64,000 nucleotides of DNA, taken from assembly GCF_000734965.1 (NCBI RefSeq), contig NZ_JMTB01000062.1:40118-104117 (forward strand), read 5' to 3'. A program made the translations under genes and the position numbers. Below are positions 39,130 to 50,623 of this stretch, piece by piece (position 1 is the first letter of the stretch; the number at the start of each line of letters is the position of its first letter). The notes under the pieces were generated by a model. It was not told the DNA's origin and ran no database searches. It saw only the letters and a program-made list of their open reading frames with translations. This DNA is from Trabulsiella guamensis ATCC 49490. Its GTDB lineage: Bacteria > Pseudomonadota > Gammaproteobacteria > Enterobacterales > Enterobacteriaceae.

Positions 39130-39624
39130 ATGCTCACTTACTTGCAGGGCTACCCTGAATCCCTGCTGACGCAGGTCAGAACACTCATTGACCAGAACCG
39201 CCTTGGCGAGGTGCTGGAAAAACGCTATCCCGGTCAGCATGACATCACCACGGACAAGGCGCTGTATCAGTACACCCAGGATCTGAAAAATCAGTTTCTG
39301 CGCGGCGCGTCGCCAGTCAACAAAGTGATGTATGACAACAAAATCCATGTGCTGAAAAATGCGCTCGGCCTGCATACCGCCGTCTCGCGCGTGCAGGGTG
39401 GCAAGCTGAAGGCGAAAGCGGAGATCCGCGTCGCTACCGTGTTTCGCCATGCGCCAGAAGCATTCTTAAAAATGATTGTGGTGCATGAACTCGCGCACCT
39501 GAAAGAAAAGGATCACAACAAGGCGTTTTATCAGCTCTGCTGCTATATGGAGCCGCAATACCATCAGCTGGAATTTGATACCCGCCTGTGGCTGACGCAC
39601 CTTTCATTAAATCGTTCTGCGTGA
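39130..39624 (+). CDS. ygjP: YgjP-like metallopeptidase
   Basis: A 164-residue protein of the YgjP/DUF45 zinc metallopeptidase-like family (E. coli YgjP 167). The zinc site HELAH is at residues 119-123, with a third ligand His129 in KEKDHNKAF. No signal peptide is present, so it is likely cytosolic. The substrate is unknown. It is divergent from rlmG with a 73-bp gap. The ygjQ gene that follows in E. coli is absent; ygjR comes next. Confidence 0.9.
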   Translation: MLTYLQGYPESLLTQVRTLIDQNRLGEVLEKRYPGQHDITTDKALYQYTQDLKNQFLRGASPVNKVMYDNKIHVLKNALGLHTAVSRVQGGKLKAKAEIRVATVFRHAPEAFLKMIVVHELAHLKEKDHNKAFYQLCCYMEPQYHQLEFDTRLWLTHLSLNRSA

Positions 39625-39697
39625 TAGCGCACTCGTTTTGTCATCATTGCATGCTACAGTGACAAAAGATCCCCAGCTATGGAGTACGTGAACGTTT

Positions 39698-40696
39698 ATG
39701 ATACGTTTTGCTGTCATTGGAACGAACTGGATCACCCGACAGTTCGTCGATGCCGCCCATGAAACCGGCAAATACAAGCTCACCGCCGTCTATTCCCGCA
39801 GCCTTGAACAGGCACAGACTTTCGCGAACGACTACCTTGTAGAACATCTGTTCACCTCGCTTGAGGAGATGGCACAAAGCGATGCGATTGACGCGGTGTA
39901 TATTGCCAGTCCGAACTCGCTGCATTATCCCCAGACACGCCTGTTTCTGAGCCATAAAAAACATGTAATTTGCGAAAAGCCGCTGGCGTCGAATCTGCGT
40001 GAAGCCGAAAGCGCCATCGCCCTGGCGCGCGAAAACCAGGTGGTGCTGTTCGAAGCCTTCAAAACCGCCAGCCTGCCCAATTTCCTGACGTTACAGCAGT
40101 CCCTCAGCAAAGTGGGTAAGCTGCGCAAAGCGTTTCTGAACTACTGCCAGTATTCTTCGCGCTACCAGCGTTATCTGGACGGCGAGAACCCGAACACCTT
40201 CAATCCGGCATTTTCCAACGGCTCGATTATGGATATCGGTTTCTACTGTCTCGCCTCTGCGGTAGCGCTATGGGGTGAACCGCATGGCGTTCAGGCCAGC
40301 GCGACGCTACTGGAGAGTGGCGTGGATGCCCACGGCACGGTGGTGCTCGACTATGGTGATTTTGACGTCACCCTGCACCACTCGAAAGTCAGCGATTCCG
40401 TTCAGCCGAGCGAAATCCAGGGCGAAGCTGGTTCGCTGGTCATCGAGAAAATTTCTGAATGTCAGAAGCTGAGCTTTATTCCGCGCGGCGGAAAAGCGCA
40501 GGATCTGACCCAGCCGCAGCACATTAATACAATGCTGTATGAGGCAGAAACCTTTGCCCGACTGGTCGAAACCGGTGAAGTTAATCACCCTGGGATCGCC
40601 GTCAGCCGTACGACCGCGAAGCTGTTGACGGAAATCCGTCGCCAGACTGGCGTGAAATTCCCGGCGGATGATCTGAGCGTCGACGCACTGGCGTAA
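39698..40696 (+). CDS. ygjR: Gfo/Idh/MocA family oxidoreductase YgjR
   Basis: A 332-residue NAD(P)-dependent dehydrogenase-like protein. The N-terminal Rossmann segment begins MIRFAVIGTNWITRQF, which lacks the usual third glycine of GxGxxG, as in E. coli YgjR. The EKP motif (VICEKPLASN) that supplies the catalytic lysine is near residue 90, and the C-terminal beta-sheet domain is complete. The substrate is unknown. The next gene, alx, is separated by a structured leader. Confidence 0.9.
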   Translation: MIRFAVIGTNWITRQFVDAAHETGKYKLTAVYSRSLEQAQTFANDYLVEHLFTSLEEMAQSDAIDAVYIASPNSLHYPQTRLFLSHKKHVICEKPLASNLREAESAIALARENQVVLFEAFKTASLPNFLTLQQSLSKVGKLRKAFLNYCQYSSRYQRYLDGENPNTFNPAFSNGSIMDIGFYCLASAVALWGEPHGVQASATLLESGVDAHGTVVLDYGDFDVTLHHSKVSDSVQPSEIQGEAGSLVIEKISECQKLSFIPRGGKAQDLTQPQHINTMLYEAETFARLVETGEVNHPGIAVSRTTAKLLTEIRRQTGVKFPADDLSVDALA

Positions 40697-40763
40697 AGCT
40701 GAGTAAATGAGTTGTTACAGGCCATTGACGGAATCAATGGCCTGTAATACTTTGTAACGAGCA

Positions 40764-40905
40764 AAGGGGAGTAACTTCCTTGCCGGTGGATCGTCATTAC
40801 GGTGTGTGCAAAACCACACCCGGTTACCGGGCAATAAGAAATCCGCATCGCAATACCCGGTTTTCTTGTTGTAAGTGAGACCTTGCCGAAAGGCGAGGTC
40901 CGTGC
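40764..40905 (+). ncRNA. alx: yybP-ykoY manganese riboswitch / alx pH-responsive leader (SraF)
   Basis: The leader between ygjR and alx carries hallmark parts of the yybP-ykoY aptamer: GGGGAGTA at 40766 and the hairpin GACCTTGCC-GAAA-GGCGAGGTC ending at 40900. In E. coli this leader responds to Mn2+ and alkaline pH through changes in transcription and translation. The motif is seen in sequence; regulation is from that knowledge. Confidence 0.85.
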
Positions 40906-40916
40906 GAAGAATCAGC

Positions 40917-40951
40917 AACGGCTATCGTCTTTCGACGTAGCCGTTTTTTTT
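40917..40951 (+). terminator. Regulated terminator in the alx leader
   Basis: Stem AACGGCTA/TAGCCGTT with inner CG pairs, followed by eight T, 28 bp before the alx start. It fits the expression platform of the riboswitch. Confidence 0.85.
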
Positions 40952-40978
40952 GCACGTACGTAAGAGAAAGGAAAGTAT

Positions 40979-41947
40979 ATGAATAGTGTCGGCACACCGA
41001 TGTTATGGGGCGGATTCGCCATGGTTGTGGTGGTTATGCTGGCTATCGACCTGTTGCTTCAGGGGCGCCGTGGCACGCACGCCATGTCAATGAAGCAGGC
41101 GGCAGGCTGGTCAATATTGTGGGTCACGCTGTCGATGCTGTTTAATGCCGCCTTCTGGTGGTATCTGGCGACGACGCAAGGGCGCGAAGTCGCTGACCCG
41201 CAGGCGCTGGCCTTCCTGACCGGTTATCTGATTGAAAAAGCGCTGGCGGTGGATAACGTCTTTGTCTGGCTGATGCTGTTCAGCTACTTCTCCGTGCCTG
41301 CCGCACTGCAGCGCCGCGTACTGGTGTATGGCGTTCTCGGCGCGATTGTGCTGCGAACCATCATGATATTCACCGGTAGCTGGCTTATCTCACAGTTCTC
41401 ATGGCTGCTGTATATTTTCGGCGCTTTCCTGCTGTTTACTGGCGTAAAAATGGCGCTGGCGAAAGAGGACAACGAAGGGATTGGCGACAAGCCGCTGGTA
41501 CGCTGGCTGCGGGGTCATTTGCGTCTGACGGATAAAATTGAAAATGAGCACTTCTTTGTGCGCAAAAATGGTCTGCTGTATGCCACCCCGTTAATGCTGG
41601 TGCTGATTCTGGTGGAATTGAGCGACGTGATTTTTGCGGTCGACAGCATCCCGGCTATTTTCGCCGTCACTACAGATCCGTTCATTGTGCTGACCTCAAA
41701 CCTGTTCGCGATCCTCGGCCTGCGTGCGATGTACTTCCTGCTGGCGGGCGTGGCGGAACGGTTCTCCATGCTGAAATATGGCCTGTCGGTGATCCTGGTG
41801 TTTATCGGCATCAAGATGCTGATCGTCGATTTCTTCCACATACCTATTGCCGTATCGCTGGGTGTAGTCGGGGGTATTCTTATCGGCACGCTGGTGATTA
41901 ACGCAGTGGTTAACCGATTGAATGATAAAAAGAAGGCGCTGAGATAA
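40979..41947 (+). CDS. alx: TerC-family membrane protein Alx
   Basis: A 322-residue inner-membrane protein of the TerC family (E. coli Alx 321), linked to manganese export and alkaline response. It has about nine hydrophobic segments with acidic residues inside them, including [16 protein letters not shown] near residue 87 and [19 protein letters not shown] near 212, the paired family motifs likely to bind metal. AAGGAAAG precedes the ATG. Expression is set by the riboswitch and terminator directly upstream. Confidence 0.94.
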   Translation: MNSVGTPMLWGGFAMVVVVMLAIDLLLQGRRGTHAMSMKQAAGWSILWVTLSMLFNAAFWWYLATTQGREVADPQALAFLTGYLIEKALAVDNVFVWLMLFSYFSVPAALQRRVLVYGVLGAIVLRTIMIFTGSWLISQFSWLLYIFGAFLLFTGVKMALAKEDNEGIGDKPLVRWLRGHLRLTDKIENEHFFVRKNGLLYATPLMLVLILVELSDVIFAVDSIPAIFAVTTDPFIVLTSNLFAILGLRAMYFLLAGVAERFSMLKYGLSVILVFIGIKMLIVDFFHIPIAVSLGVVGGILIGTLVINAVVNRLNDKKKALR

Positions 41948-41956
41948 GCGTTGAAT

Positions 41957-41983
41957 GGTCCGGCGGCGCATTGTGGCCGGGCC
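41957..41983. repeat. GC-rich hairpin after alx
   Basis: GGTCCGGC/GCCGGGCC with an 11-base loop, about 10 bp after the alx stop. There is no T-run; it may be a REP relative or a weak terminator. The rest of the 243-bp gap to sstT shows no gene. Confidence 0.35.
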
Positions 41984-42190
41984 GACAGACTCCCCTGCAT
42001 GCATAACGCGCGATGGCAATCCCGCAGTTTTAAAAATTAGACATCAGCAATAATTCCAGAATTTCTCGCTTTTCGCCCTGAAATCTTTCTCTATACTCGA
42101 CCAGGCAAACACCTTTGTTTACATCCGGACATAAACGTAACAGCAGAGTACGTGCCGTGATGGAACGCAACATCTTTCAAGGAACAATTC

Positions 42191-43435
42191 ATGACGCAAT
42201 CCGCTTCTCAGGGTCTGCTAAAGCGCCTCGCGCAGGGCAGTCTGGTCAAACAAATCCTCGTTGGTCTGGTGCTCGGTATTCTGCTGGCCTTGATCTCTAA
42301 ACCTGCCGCAGAAGCGACGGGGCTGTTGGGTACCCTCTTCGTCGGCGCGCTGAAAGCCGTTGCGCCAGTGCTGGTACTGATGCTGGTCATGGCGTCCATC
42401 GCTAACCATCAGCAGGGTCAGAAAACCAGTATTCGCCCGATCCTATTTCTTTATTTGCTGGGGACATTCTCCGCGGCACTGGCGGCCGTGCTGTTCAGTT
42501 TCCTGTTTCCGTCAACGTTGCATCTCACCACTGGCGCAGGCGATATCACGCCGCCATCAGGCATCGTGGAAGTGCTGCGCGATCTGCTGATGAGCACCGT
42601 CGCAAATCCGATCAACGCCCTGCTGAACGCGAACTACATTGGGATCCTGGTGTGGGCTGTTGGCCTTGGTTTTGCGCTTCGTCATGGTAACGAAACCACC
42701 AAAAACCTGGTGAACGACATGTCGAACGCCGTTACCTTCATGGTGAAACTGGTGATTCGCTTCGCGCCGATTGGTATTTTCGGTCTGGTGTCATCGACCC
42801 TGGCGACCACCGGTTTCGAGGCGCTGTGGGGCTACGCACAACTGCTGCTGGTACTGGTAAGCTGTATGTTGCTGGTCGCGCTGGTGATCAACCCGCTGCT
42901 GGTGTTCTGGCGCATTCGTCGCAACCCGTATCCGCTGGTTCTGACCTGCCTGCGTGAAAGCGGCGTGTATGCCTTCTTCACCCGCAGTTCCGCAGCGAAC
43001 ATTCCGGTCAACATGGCGCTGGCAGAAAAGCTGAATCTGGATCGCGATACCTACTCTGTTTCTATTCCGCTGGGTGCAACCATCAACATGGCAGGCGCAG
43101 CCATCACTATCACCGTGCTGACGCTGGCGGCGGTGCATACGCTGAATATTCCGGTGGATATCCCGACGGCGCTGCTGTTGAGCGTGGTGGCGTCGCTGTG
43201 TGCCTGTGGCGCGTCCGGTGTGGCGGGTGGCTCGCTGCTGCTGATCCCGCTGGCCTGTAACATGTTTGGCATTCCGAACGATGTTGCCATGCAGGTCGTG
43301 GCGGTTGGCTTTATCATTGGCGTACTGCAGGATTCCTGCGAAACGGCGCTGAACTCGTCCACTGACGTGCTGTTCACCGCGGCGGCCTGTATGGCGGAAG
43401 ATGAGCGTCTGGCGAAAAACGCCCTGCGCAGTTAA
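42191..43435 (+). CDS. sstT: Serine/threonine:Na+ symporter SstT
   Basis: A 414-residue inner-membrane transporter of the DAACS family that brings in serine and threonine with Na+. About eight membrane segments plus reentrant loops are visible; [12 protein letters not shown] near residue 264 is the serine-rich loop and [14 protein letters not shown] near 297 the substrate/Na+ segment. Length equals E. coli SstT. AAGGAACA precedes the ATG. The ygjV gene that follows in E. coli is absent and a BIME lies between sstT and the convergent uxaA. Confidence 0.95.
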   Translation: MTQSASQGLLKRLAQGSLVKQILVGLVLGILLALISKPAAEATGLLGTLFVGALKAVAPVLVLMLVMASIANHQQGQKTSIRPILFLYLLGTFSAALAAVLFSFLFPSTLHLTTGAGDITPPSGIVEVLRDLLMSTVANPINALLNANYIGILVWAVGLGFALRHGNETTKNLVNDMSNAVTFMVKLVIRFAPIGIFGLVSSTLATTGFEALWGYAQLLLVLVSCMLLVALVINPLLVFWRIRRNPYPLVLTCLRESGVYAFFTRSSAANIPVNMALAEKLNLDRDTYSVSIPLGATINMAGAAITITVLTLAAVHTLNIPVDIPTALLLSVVASLCACGASGVAGGSLLLIPLACNMFGIPNDVAMQVVAVGFIIGVLQDSCETALNSSTDVLFTAAACMAEDERLAKNALRS

Positions 43436-43440
43436 AAAAA

Positions 43441-43512
43441 CCGGGCGGCGCTTCGCTTGCACCGGCCTACGGACAAAATGTAGGCCGGGTAAGCGTTAGC
43501 GCTACCCGGCAA
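43441..43512. repeat. BIME (paired REP elements) between sstT and uxaA
   Basis: Two inverted REP sequences (CCGGGCGGCGCTTCGCTTGC and TAGGCCGGGTAAGCGTTAGC with GCTACCCGGC) separated by a short spacer, located between convergent stop codons, where BIMEs usually sit and may protect or end both mRNAs. Confidence 0.85.
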
Positions 43513-43517
43513 CAGAT

Positions 43518-45005
43518 TTAAAGTGTTACGCCACTTTTAAAGATCGCCAGTTCGCGGAAATCATTCCGCTCATTGCAGGTTGGTTTGCCGTTGGCGAAAT
43601 CAACGATCGTATCGACAAATTCCTCCAGCAGTTGCGCCATCGGTTTACCGTGGATCAACTGCCCGGCATCAAAATCGATCCAGTGCTTTTTCTTCGCCGC
43701 CAGCTCGCTGTTGGTGGCGATTTTTACCGTCGGGACAAAACCGCCATACGGCGTGCCACGACCGGTACTGAACAGCACCATGTGACAGCCGGCTCCCGCT
43801 AATGCGCTGGTCGCCACCGCATCATTGCCCGGCGCGCTCAGCAGATTCAGACCGCGTGTTTTCAGGCGTTCGCCATAACGCAGGACGTCAACCACCTCGC
43901 TGGATCCCGCTTTTTGCGTGCAGCCGAGAGATTTCTCCTCAAGGGTAGTGATACCGCCCGCTTTGTTGCCCGGCGACGGGTTTTCGTAAATCGGCTGATT
44001 ATGGGCGATGAAATACTGTTTGAAGTCATTGACCATGGCGACCGTTTTTTCAAACGTAGATTCATCACGGCAATGACTCATCAGAATGCGTTCCGCGCCA
44101 AACATCTCTGGCACTTCTGTCAGCACGGTGGTGCCGCCGTTAGCGATCAAATAGTCGGAGAAACGGCCCAGCATCGGGTTGGCGGTGATGCCGGACAGCC
44201 CGTCTGAGCCGCCGCATTCCAGACCAAACTTCAGCTCGCTGAGTTTCCCCGGCTCGCGCACATCATGCCGCATCACCTCATACAGCTGATGCAGATGTTC
44301 CAGTCCTGCTTCCACTTCGTCATCCTGGTGCTGGCAGACCATAAAGTGCACGCGCTCAGGATCGTACTCACCCAGCGTTTCGCGGAACGCATCGACCTGG
44401 TTGTTTTCGCAACCGAGACCAATTACCAGTACCGCGCCCGCATTCGGGTGACGCACCATATTCTGCAACATGGTCCGGGTATTCACATGGTCATCGCCCA
44501 GTTGTGAGCAGCCATAGGTGTGGCTGAAAAGAAACACGCCGTCGGTGCCTTCGGCATCGTGGGTTTCTTTCAGGAAGCGGTTCTGGATCTGCCGTGCAAT
44601 GCCATTGACGCAACCAACCGTCGGCAGGATCCATAATTCATTACGCACGCCAACGTCACCATTGGCGCGGCGGTAGATCTGTATATCGCGATCCGCCGAC
44701 GGCGTGATGGTCTCCAGCGTTTCAGGTTGATAGCTGTACTCGTCCAGATCGCTCAGATTGGTTCGCGTATTGTGGGAGTGAATATGTTCCCCGGGCGCGA
44801 TAGCCGTCAACGCATGACCAATCGGCAGACCATATTTAATGACGTTTTCCCCTTTCGCTATCTCACGCAGCGCAAACTTGTGGCCACGGGCGACGTCCTG
44901 ACGCAGCGTTACCGTCTGCCCGTCAACTGTCACCACAGTGCCCTCGGCCATCTCAGCCAGCGCGACAACAACGTTATCCAGCGAATGGATCTTAATGTAT
45001 TGCAT
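43518..45005 (-). CDS. uxaA: Altronate dehydratase UxaA
   Basis: A 495-residue Fe2+-dependent dehydratase that turns D-altronate to 2-keto-3-deoxygluconate in galacturonate breakdown. The N-terminal SAF domain (about residues 1-95) precedes the catalytic domain, with SHTYGCSQLGDD near 162-173 and the Cys motif GLECGGSDGLSG near 266. ATG 45005 is chosen over a GTG/ATG slightly upstream because it gives the E. coli N-terminus MQYIKIH and length. It lies 18 bp after uxaC, with which it forms an operon. Confidence 0.95.
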   Translation of the reverse strand: MQYIKIHSLDNVVVALAEMAEGTVVTVDGQTVTLRQDVARGHKFALREIAKGENVIKYGLPIGHALTAIAPGEHIHSHNTRTNLSDLDEYSYQPETLETITPSADRDIQIYRRANGDVGVRNELWILPTVGCVNGIARQIQNRFLKETHDAEGTDGVFLFSHTYGCSQLGDDHVNTRTMLQNMVRHPNAGAVLVIGLGCENNQVDAFRETLGEYDPERVHFMVCQHQDDEVEAGLEHLHQLYEVMRHDVREPGKLSELKFGLECGGSDGLSGITANPMLGRFSDYLIANGGTTVLTEVPEMFGAERILMSHCRDESTFEKTVAMVNDFKQYFIAHNQPIYENPSPGNKAGGITTLEEKSLGCTQKAGSSEVVDVLRYGERLKTRGLNLLSAPGNDAVATSALAGAGCHMVLFSTGRGTPYGGFVPTVKIATNSELAAKKKHWIDFDAGQLIHGKPMAQLLEEFVDTIVDFANGKPTCNERNDFRELAIFKSGVTL

Positions 45006-45023
45006 ATCAACCAACCTCAGGGC

Positions 45024-46448
<1,425 letters not shown>

Positions 46449-46482
46449 CTAAACGAGTGCGTCAGATGTTTATCTGTAATGC

Positions 46483-46498
46483 TGACAAAGTTATCACA
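46483..46498. promoter_or_regulatory. CRP-like site for uxaC
   Basis: TGACA-N6-TCACA has a perfect right arm of the CRP consensus and lies 47 bp before the uxaC start. CRP control of hexuronate genes is established; this site is inferred. Confidence 0.45.
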
Positions 46499-46551
46499 CC
46501 AATTTCCAGCTCCCGAAGATTTTTTCGTGAGTTAGATCAATAAACTCTGAC

Positions 46552-46574
46552 AAAAAAACCACCCCGAAAGGGGT
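46552..46574 (-). terminator. Terminator-like hairpin on the minus strand upstream of uxaC
   Basis: Read on the minus strand, ACCCC-TTTC-GGGGT is followed by GG and seven T. It lies about 115 bp before uxaC and could end leftward transcripts or act as an attenuator. Confidence 0.5.
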
Positions 46575-46647
46575 AATACATACCGCAGGCCGCGCCAGCT
46601 CTGGCTTGCAGCACGAAGCTGAAAGACCACATTAAGATTCCAGCATT

Positions 46648-46663
46648 TGTGATATCACTCACC
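46648..46663. promoter_or_regulatory. CRP-like site for exuT
   Basis: TGTGA-N6-TCACC matches the CRP consensus at nine of ten positions, just before an ExuR-like palindrome. Confidence 0.6.
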
Positions 46664-46668
46664 TTTTA

Positions 46669-46685
46669 AAGTTGTATGACAAGTT
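46669..46685. promoter_or_regulatory. Candidate ExuR operator
   Basis: AAGTTGTATGACAAGTT is an imperfect palindrome with TTGT/ACAA arms of the kind bound by GntR-family ExuR. It lies five bases from the CRP-like site, a usual activator/repressor layout for exuT. Confidence 0.55.
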
Positions 46686-46904
46686 ATCGTTCTGCCGTCG
46701 CAAGCTATAAGCCGACGGAATGCATTTCCGATACGTTTTGATCGGACTCACCGGTACGGATACCGAATTAAGCACAAGCACTGATGGCAAGGTTCGGGCC
46801 GTACCGGATTTTTTCGGCTTCGCCCACCGTTACATCACCTCCTTCGCCCTGGAATGGATGATGGTCGCGCAGGACGCGGATATAACATAACGATGAGGTT
46901 TTAC

Positions 46905-48203
46905 ATGCGTAAAATTAAAGGGTTACGTTGGTACATGATCGCACTGGTGACGCTGGGCACCGTGCTGGGTTACCTGACCCGTAACACTGTGGCGGCCGCA
47001 GCGCCAACGCTGATGGAAGAGCTACATATCTCAACCCAGCAGTATTCATACATTATTGCAGCCTACTCAGCTGCGTACACCGTTATGCAGCCGGTTGCTG
47101 GTTATGTGCTGGACATTCTCGGCACCAAAATAGGCTACGCCATGTTTGCCGTTCTGTGGGCCGTCTTCTGCGGCGCGACAGCGCTTGCAGGCAGTTGGGG
47201 TGGCCTGGCGCTGGCGCGTGGCGCAGTCGGTGCGGCAGAAGCAGCGATGATCCCGGCAGGTCTGAAAGCTAGTTCTGAATGGTTCCCGGCAAAAGAACGT
47301 TCCATCGCGGTCGGCTATTTCAACGTCGGTTCCTCAATTGGTGCGATGATTGCGCCGCCATTGGTGGTGTGGGCGATTGTCATGCACAGCTGGCAAATGG
47401 CGTTCATCATCTCTGGTGTGCTGAGTTTCGCGTGGGCTATGTCATGGCTGATTTTCTATAAACACCCGCGCGATCAGGAAAAATTATCCGAAGAAGAACG
47501 CGAGTACATTATTGGCGGTCAGGAAGCGCAGCATCAGACCAACAATGCGAAGAAAATGTCACCCTGGCAGATCCTGCGCACCCGTCAGTTCTGGGGGATC
47601 GCCCTACCGCGTTTCCTCGCGGAACCCGCATGGGGGACGTTCAACGCCTGGATCCCGCTGTTCATGTTTAAAGTGTACGGTTTTAACCTGAAAGAGATCG
47701 CGATGTTCGCCTGGATGCCCATGCTGTTTGCGGATCTCGGCTGTATCGTCGGGGGTTATCTGCCGCCGCTGTTCCAGCGCTGGTTTGGCGTTAACCTGAT
47801 CGTCTCCCGAAAAATGGTGGTGACCATGGGCGCGCTGCTGATGATTGGCCCTGGGATGATTGGTCTGTTCACCAGCCCGTATGTGGCCATTATGCTGCTG
47901 TGTATTGGTGGTTTCGCTCATCAGTCGCTGTCAGGCGCGCTGATTACCCTATCTTCCGATGTCTTTGGTCGTAACGAAGTCGCGACCGCCAACGGCCTGA
48001 CCGGTATGGCGGCATGGACAGCCAGTACGCTGTTCGCCCTGGTGGTTGGTGCGCTGGCAGATACCCTCGGTTTCAGCCCGCTATTTGCTGTACTGGCGGT
48101 GTTTGACCTGCTTGGCGCCCTGGTGATCTGGACGGTTCTGCAAAACAGACCGGCGGCGGAAATTCCGAATAGTGCCGTGGGAGATACCGCCACGCAAAGC
48201 TAG
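46905..48203 (+). CDS. exuT: Hexuronate transporter ExuT (MFS)
   Basis: A 432-residue, 12-segment major facilitator importing galacturonate and glucuronate with protons. The anion:cation symporter family N-terminus MRKIKGLRWYMIALVTLG is at the start, and GAVGAAEAAMIPAGLKAS near residues 106-123 matches the family segment 4-5 motif. ATG 46905 (GAGG ahead) gives the E. coli N-terminus; a longer in-frame extension has no family similarity. A terminator follows, then exuR. Confidence 0.95.
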   Translation: MRKIKGLRWYMIALVTLGTVLGYLTRNTVAAAAPTLMEELHISTQQYSYIIAAYSAAYTVMQPVAGYVLDILGTKIGYAMFAVLWAVFCGATALAGSWGGLALARGAVGAAEAAMIPAGLKASSEWFPAKERSIAVGYFNVGSSIGAMIAPPLVVWAIVMHSWQMAFIISGVLSFAWAMSWLIFYKHPRDQEKLSEEEREYIIGGQEAQHQTNNAKKMSPWQILRTRQFWGIALPRFLAEPAWGTFNAWIPLFMFKVYGFNLKEIAMFAWMPMLFADLGCIVGGYLPPLFQRWFGVNLIVSRKMVVTMGALLMIGPGMIGLFTSPYVAIMLLCIGGFAHQSLSGALITLSSDVFGRNEVATANGLTGMAAWTASTLFALVVGALADTLGFSPLFAVLAVFDLLGALVIWTVLQNRPAAEIPNSAVGDTATQS

Positions 48204-48224
48204 TGAACGCTGCGTATTCCCGAC

Positions 48225-48251
48225 AAAAGCCGTCTTTATGACGGCTTTTTC
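48225..48251 (+). terminator. Terminator after exuT
   Basis: Ten-base stem AAAAGCCGTC/GACGGCTTTT with a TTTAT loop and a T-run, 22 bp after the exuT stop. exuR must have its own promoter or depend on readthrough. Confidence 0.8.
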
Positions 48252-48327
48252 GTAACAAGAATAATGGAGCACAGGCAACAAAAGTGGTATAACAAATCAA
48301 TGATGCCGTACCCTGCCTGGAGCGCAT

Positions 48328-49104
48328 ATGGAAGTTACTGAATCACGCCGTTTGTATCAACAGCTTGCTGCCGAGCTGAAAAGCCGCATTGAGCAAGGAG
48401 TTTATCTGGTTGGCGATAAACTGCCTGCTGAACGTTTTATTGCTGATGAGAAAAACGTCAGCCGGACGGTAGTGCGTGAAGCGATTATCATGCTCGAAGT
48501 TGAGGGCTACGTCGAAGTCCGCAAAGGCTCCGGCATTCACGTGATTTCCAGCCAGCCCAAATACTACCAGGCGCCAGACGAATCTCTCGAATTCGCTAAT
48601 TATGGTCCTTTTGAACTGCTCCAGGCACGCCAGCTCATCGAAAGCAATATTGCGGAATTTGCTGCCACGCAGGTCACCAAACAAGACATCATGAAACTGA
48701 TGGAAATCCAGGAGAATGCGCGCAAAGAGAAATGTTTCCGCGATTCCGAATGGGATCTTCAGTTTCACGTGCAGGTAGCGCTCGCCACCCAGAATACCGC
48801 TCTGGCCGCTATTGTTGAAAAAATGTGGACGCAGCGCGTTCATAACCCATACTGGAAAAAACTGCATGATCATATTGATCTGCGCACAGTCGACAACTGG
48901 TGCGACGATCATGATCAAATCCTTAAAGCGCTGATTCGTAAAGACCCGCACGCAGCGAAACTGGCGATGTGGCAGCATCTGGAGAACACCAAGCTGATGC
49001 TGTTTAACGAGACCAGTGATGACTTTGAATTCAATGCCGACCGCTATCTGTTCGCTGAAAATCCGGTGGTCCATCTCGATACGGCGACCAGTGGCGCAAA
49101 ATAG
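48328..49104 (+). CDS. exuR: Hexuronate regulon repressor ExuR (GntR family)
   Basis: A 258-residue FadR-subfamily GntR repressor of exuT, uxaCA and its own gene; hexuronates release it from DNA. The winged helix is at about residues 8-75 ([20 protein letters not shown]), and the all-helical ligand domain with metal-type His residues ([26 protein letters not shown]) follows. Length equals E. coli ExuR. It follows exuT after its terminator, and yqjA begins 324 bp further on. Confidence 0.95.
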   Translation: MEVTESRRLYQQLAAELKSRIEQGVYLVGDKLPAERFIADEKNVSRTVVREAIIMLEVEGYVEVRKGSGIHVISSQPKYYQAPDESLEFANYGPFELLQARQLIESNIAEFAATQVTKQDIMKLMEIQENARKEKCFRDSEWDLQFHVQVALATQNTALAAIVEKMWTQRVHNPYWKKLHDHIDLRTVDNWCDDHDQILKALIRKDPHAAKLAMWQHLENTKLMLFNETSDDFEFNADRYLFAENPVVHLDTATSGAK

Positions 49105-49428
49105 ATCTTTTATTGACTGATGCGCATGCCGCTTCGCCTTGCGCGTCAGTTAAACAAATATAATGTCAGCCTGTGTAAAAACCCTCGCCACGCTTCCCCG
49201 TAACCCGCAAAATCATTCCTCAACAAACTGCAAAATCTCTGACGAAACTTCAGCAGTTTTGTTACAATTAGATGCATTTTGTCGTTCCATGAGGCAGTTT
49301 TGGCTGACTCATACCTAAAACATGGATTAGTTGGAACGCGTTGCTGCGACCATAATTAAAAAGACGATGTCGCCGGATCTTTCTACCGCGTTCAAACGCG
49401 ACGTTAATCGATGTACCGGGAAACCTGA
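49105..49428. other. Intergenic region exuR-yqjA
   Basis: 324 bp without a supported gene. An 11-bp hairpin (ACTGATGCGCA at 49116 paired with 49140-49150) directly follows exuR but has no T-run. The remainder is presumably the yqjA-mzrA promoter, which is CpxR-controlled in E. coli; no convincing pair of CpxR half-sites was found by eye. Confidence 0.5.
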
Positions 49429-50103
49429 ATGGAATTATTCACCCAATTGTTGCATGCGTTGTGGAACCAGGATTTCGAAACTCTGGCTAATCCTTCCATG
49501 ATCGGCATGCTCTATTTCGTGCTGTTTATGATCCTGTTCCTTGAGAATGGGTTACTGCCTGCCGCTTTTTTACCAGGCGACAGTTTATTAGTGCTGGTTG
49601 GCGTGCTGATCGCCAAAGGCGCGATGGGGTATCCGCATACCATCATACTGCTGACCGTCGCCGCAAGTCTCGGCTGCTGGCTCAGCTATATCCAGGGGCG
49701 ATGGCTGGGCAATACGCGCATTGTGCAAAACTGGCTCTCTCATCTACCCGCGCATTATCACCAGCGCGCGCACCATTTGTTCCATAAACACGGTCTTTCC
49801 GCCCTGCTGATCGGCCGCTTTATCGCTTTCGTTCGCACTCTGCTGCCGACCATCGCCGGGTTATCAGGCCTGAGTAGCGCCCGTTTCCAGTTCTTCAACT
49901 GGATGAGCGGCCTGCTGTGGGTATTGATTCTGACGACACTCGGCTTCGCGCTTGGTAAAACGCCGGTTTTCCAGAAGTATGAAGACGCGCTGATGTCCTG
50001 CCTGATGCTGCTGCCGGTGGTGTTGTTGGTCTTTGGTCTGATCGGTTCGCTGATCGTCCTGTGGAAAAAGAAATACGGAAAACTGGCCAATCATGGTGAT
50101 TAA
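49429..50103 (+). CDS. yqjA: DedA-family membrane protein YqjA
   Basis: A 224-residue inner-membrane protein of the DedA family (E. coli YqjA 220), a proton-dependent transporter needed for alkaline pH tolerance and membrane homeostasis. The DedA signatures [20 protein letters not shown] near residues 40-59 and [19 protein letters not shown] near 125-143, with its key arginines, are present. About five hydrophobic segments are visible. Its end overlaps mzrA by 11 bases, so the two are co-translated, as in E. coli. Confidence 0.94.
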   Translation: MELFTQLLHALWNQDFETLANPSMIGMLYFVLFMILFLENGLLPAAFLPGDSLLVLVGVLIAKGAMGYPHTIILLTVAASLGCWLSYIQGRWLGNTRIVQNWLSHLPAHYHQRAHHLFHKHGLSALLIGRFIAFVRTLLPTIAGLSGLSSARFQFFNWMSGLLWVLILTTLGFALGKTPVFQKYEDALMSCLMLLPVVLLVFGLIGSLIVLWKKKYGKLANHGD

Positions 50104-50476
50104 TCGCCACACGCTGCGCTGGTTCTCCTTAGGGACCGGCGCCGTCGTACTGCTCCTGCTCGCCGTCTGTTTTTGGGCGGCGCTCCAGCATCGTGAATCA
50201 ACGCTGGCGATTCGCCCGTCGGGTCAGGGCGCCAGTATGCCGGACGGCTTTTTCATCTGGCACCATCTTGACGCTAACGGCATTCGCTTCAAAAGCATCA
50301 CGCCGAAAGACGATACCCTGCTGATTAAATTTGATTCCAGAGCGCAAAGCAGCGCGGCAAAAGAAGTGCTGGATCGCTCATTGCCGCAGGGATATACCGT
50401 GGCGCAACTGGACGACGACACGCCCGCGTCGCTGTGGATTTCCCGCCTGCGTGATAACGCACACCGTCTCGGCTGA
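50093..50476 (+). CDS. mzrA: EnvZ/OmpR modulator MzrA
   Basis: A 127-residue single-pass inner-membrane protein (YqjB) that binds EnvZ and links Cpx envelope stress to OmpR. A short cytoplasmic tail, one membrane segment (about residues 15-31, [15 protein letters not shown]) and a periplasmic domain of about 95 residues fit the family. It overlaps the end of yqjA. The gene ends 147 bp before yqjC. Confidence 0.92.
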   Translation: MVINRHTLRWFSLGTGAVVLLLLAVCFWAALQHRESTLAIRPSGQGASMPDGFFIWHHLDANGIRFKSITPKDDTLLIKFDSRAQSSAAKEVLDRSLPQGYTVAQLDDDTPASLWISRLRDNAHRLG

Positions 50477-50623
50477 ATCCATAGAGGATTCCGAAACGTA
50501 CCCCTTTTTTTGGTGATTTACCGCAGAGTTACTATGCTTTGTATGCGGAAGACGCCAGAAGTCATTGATTCGCTGGAACGGGCTACCTCGTAAAACGGCC
50601 CATAACAATGGAAGGTTTCATAC

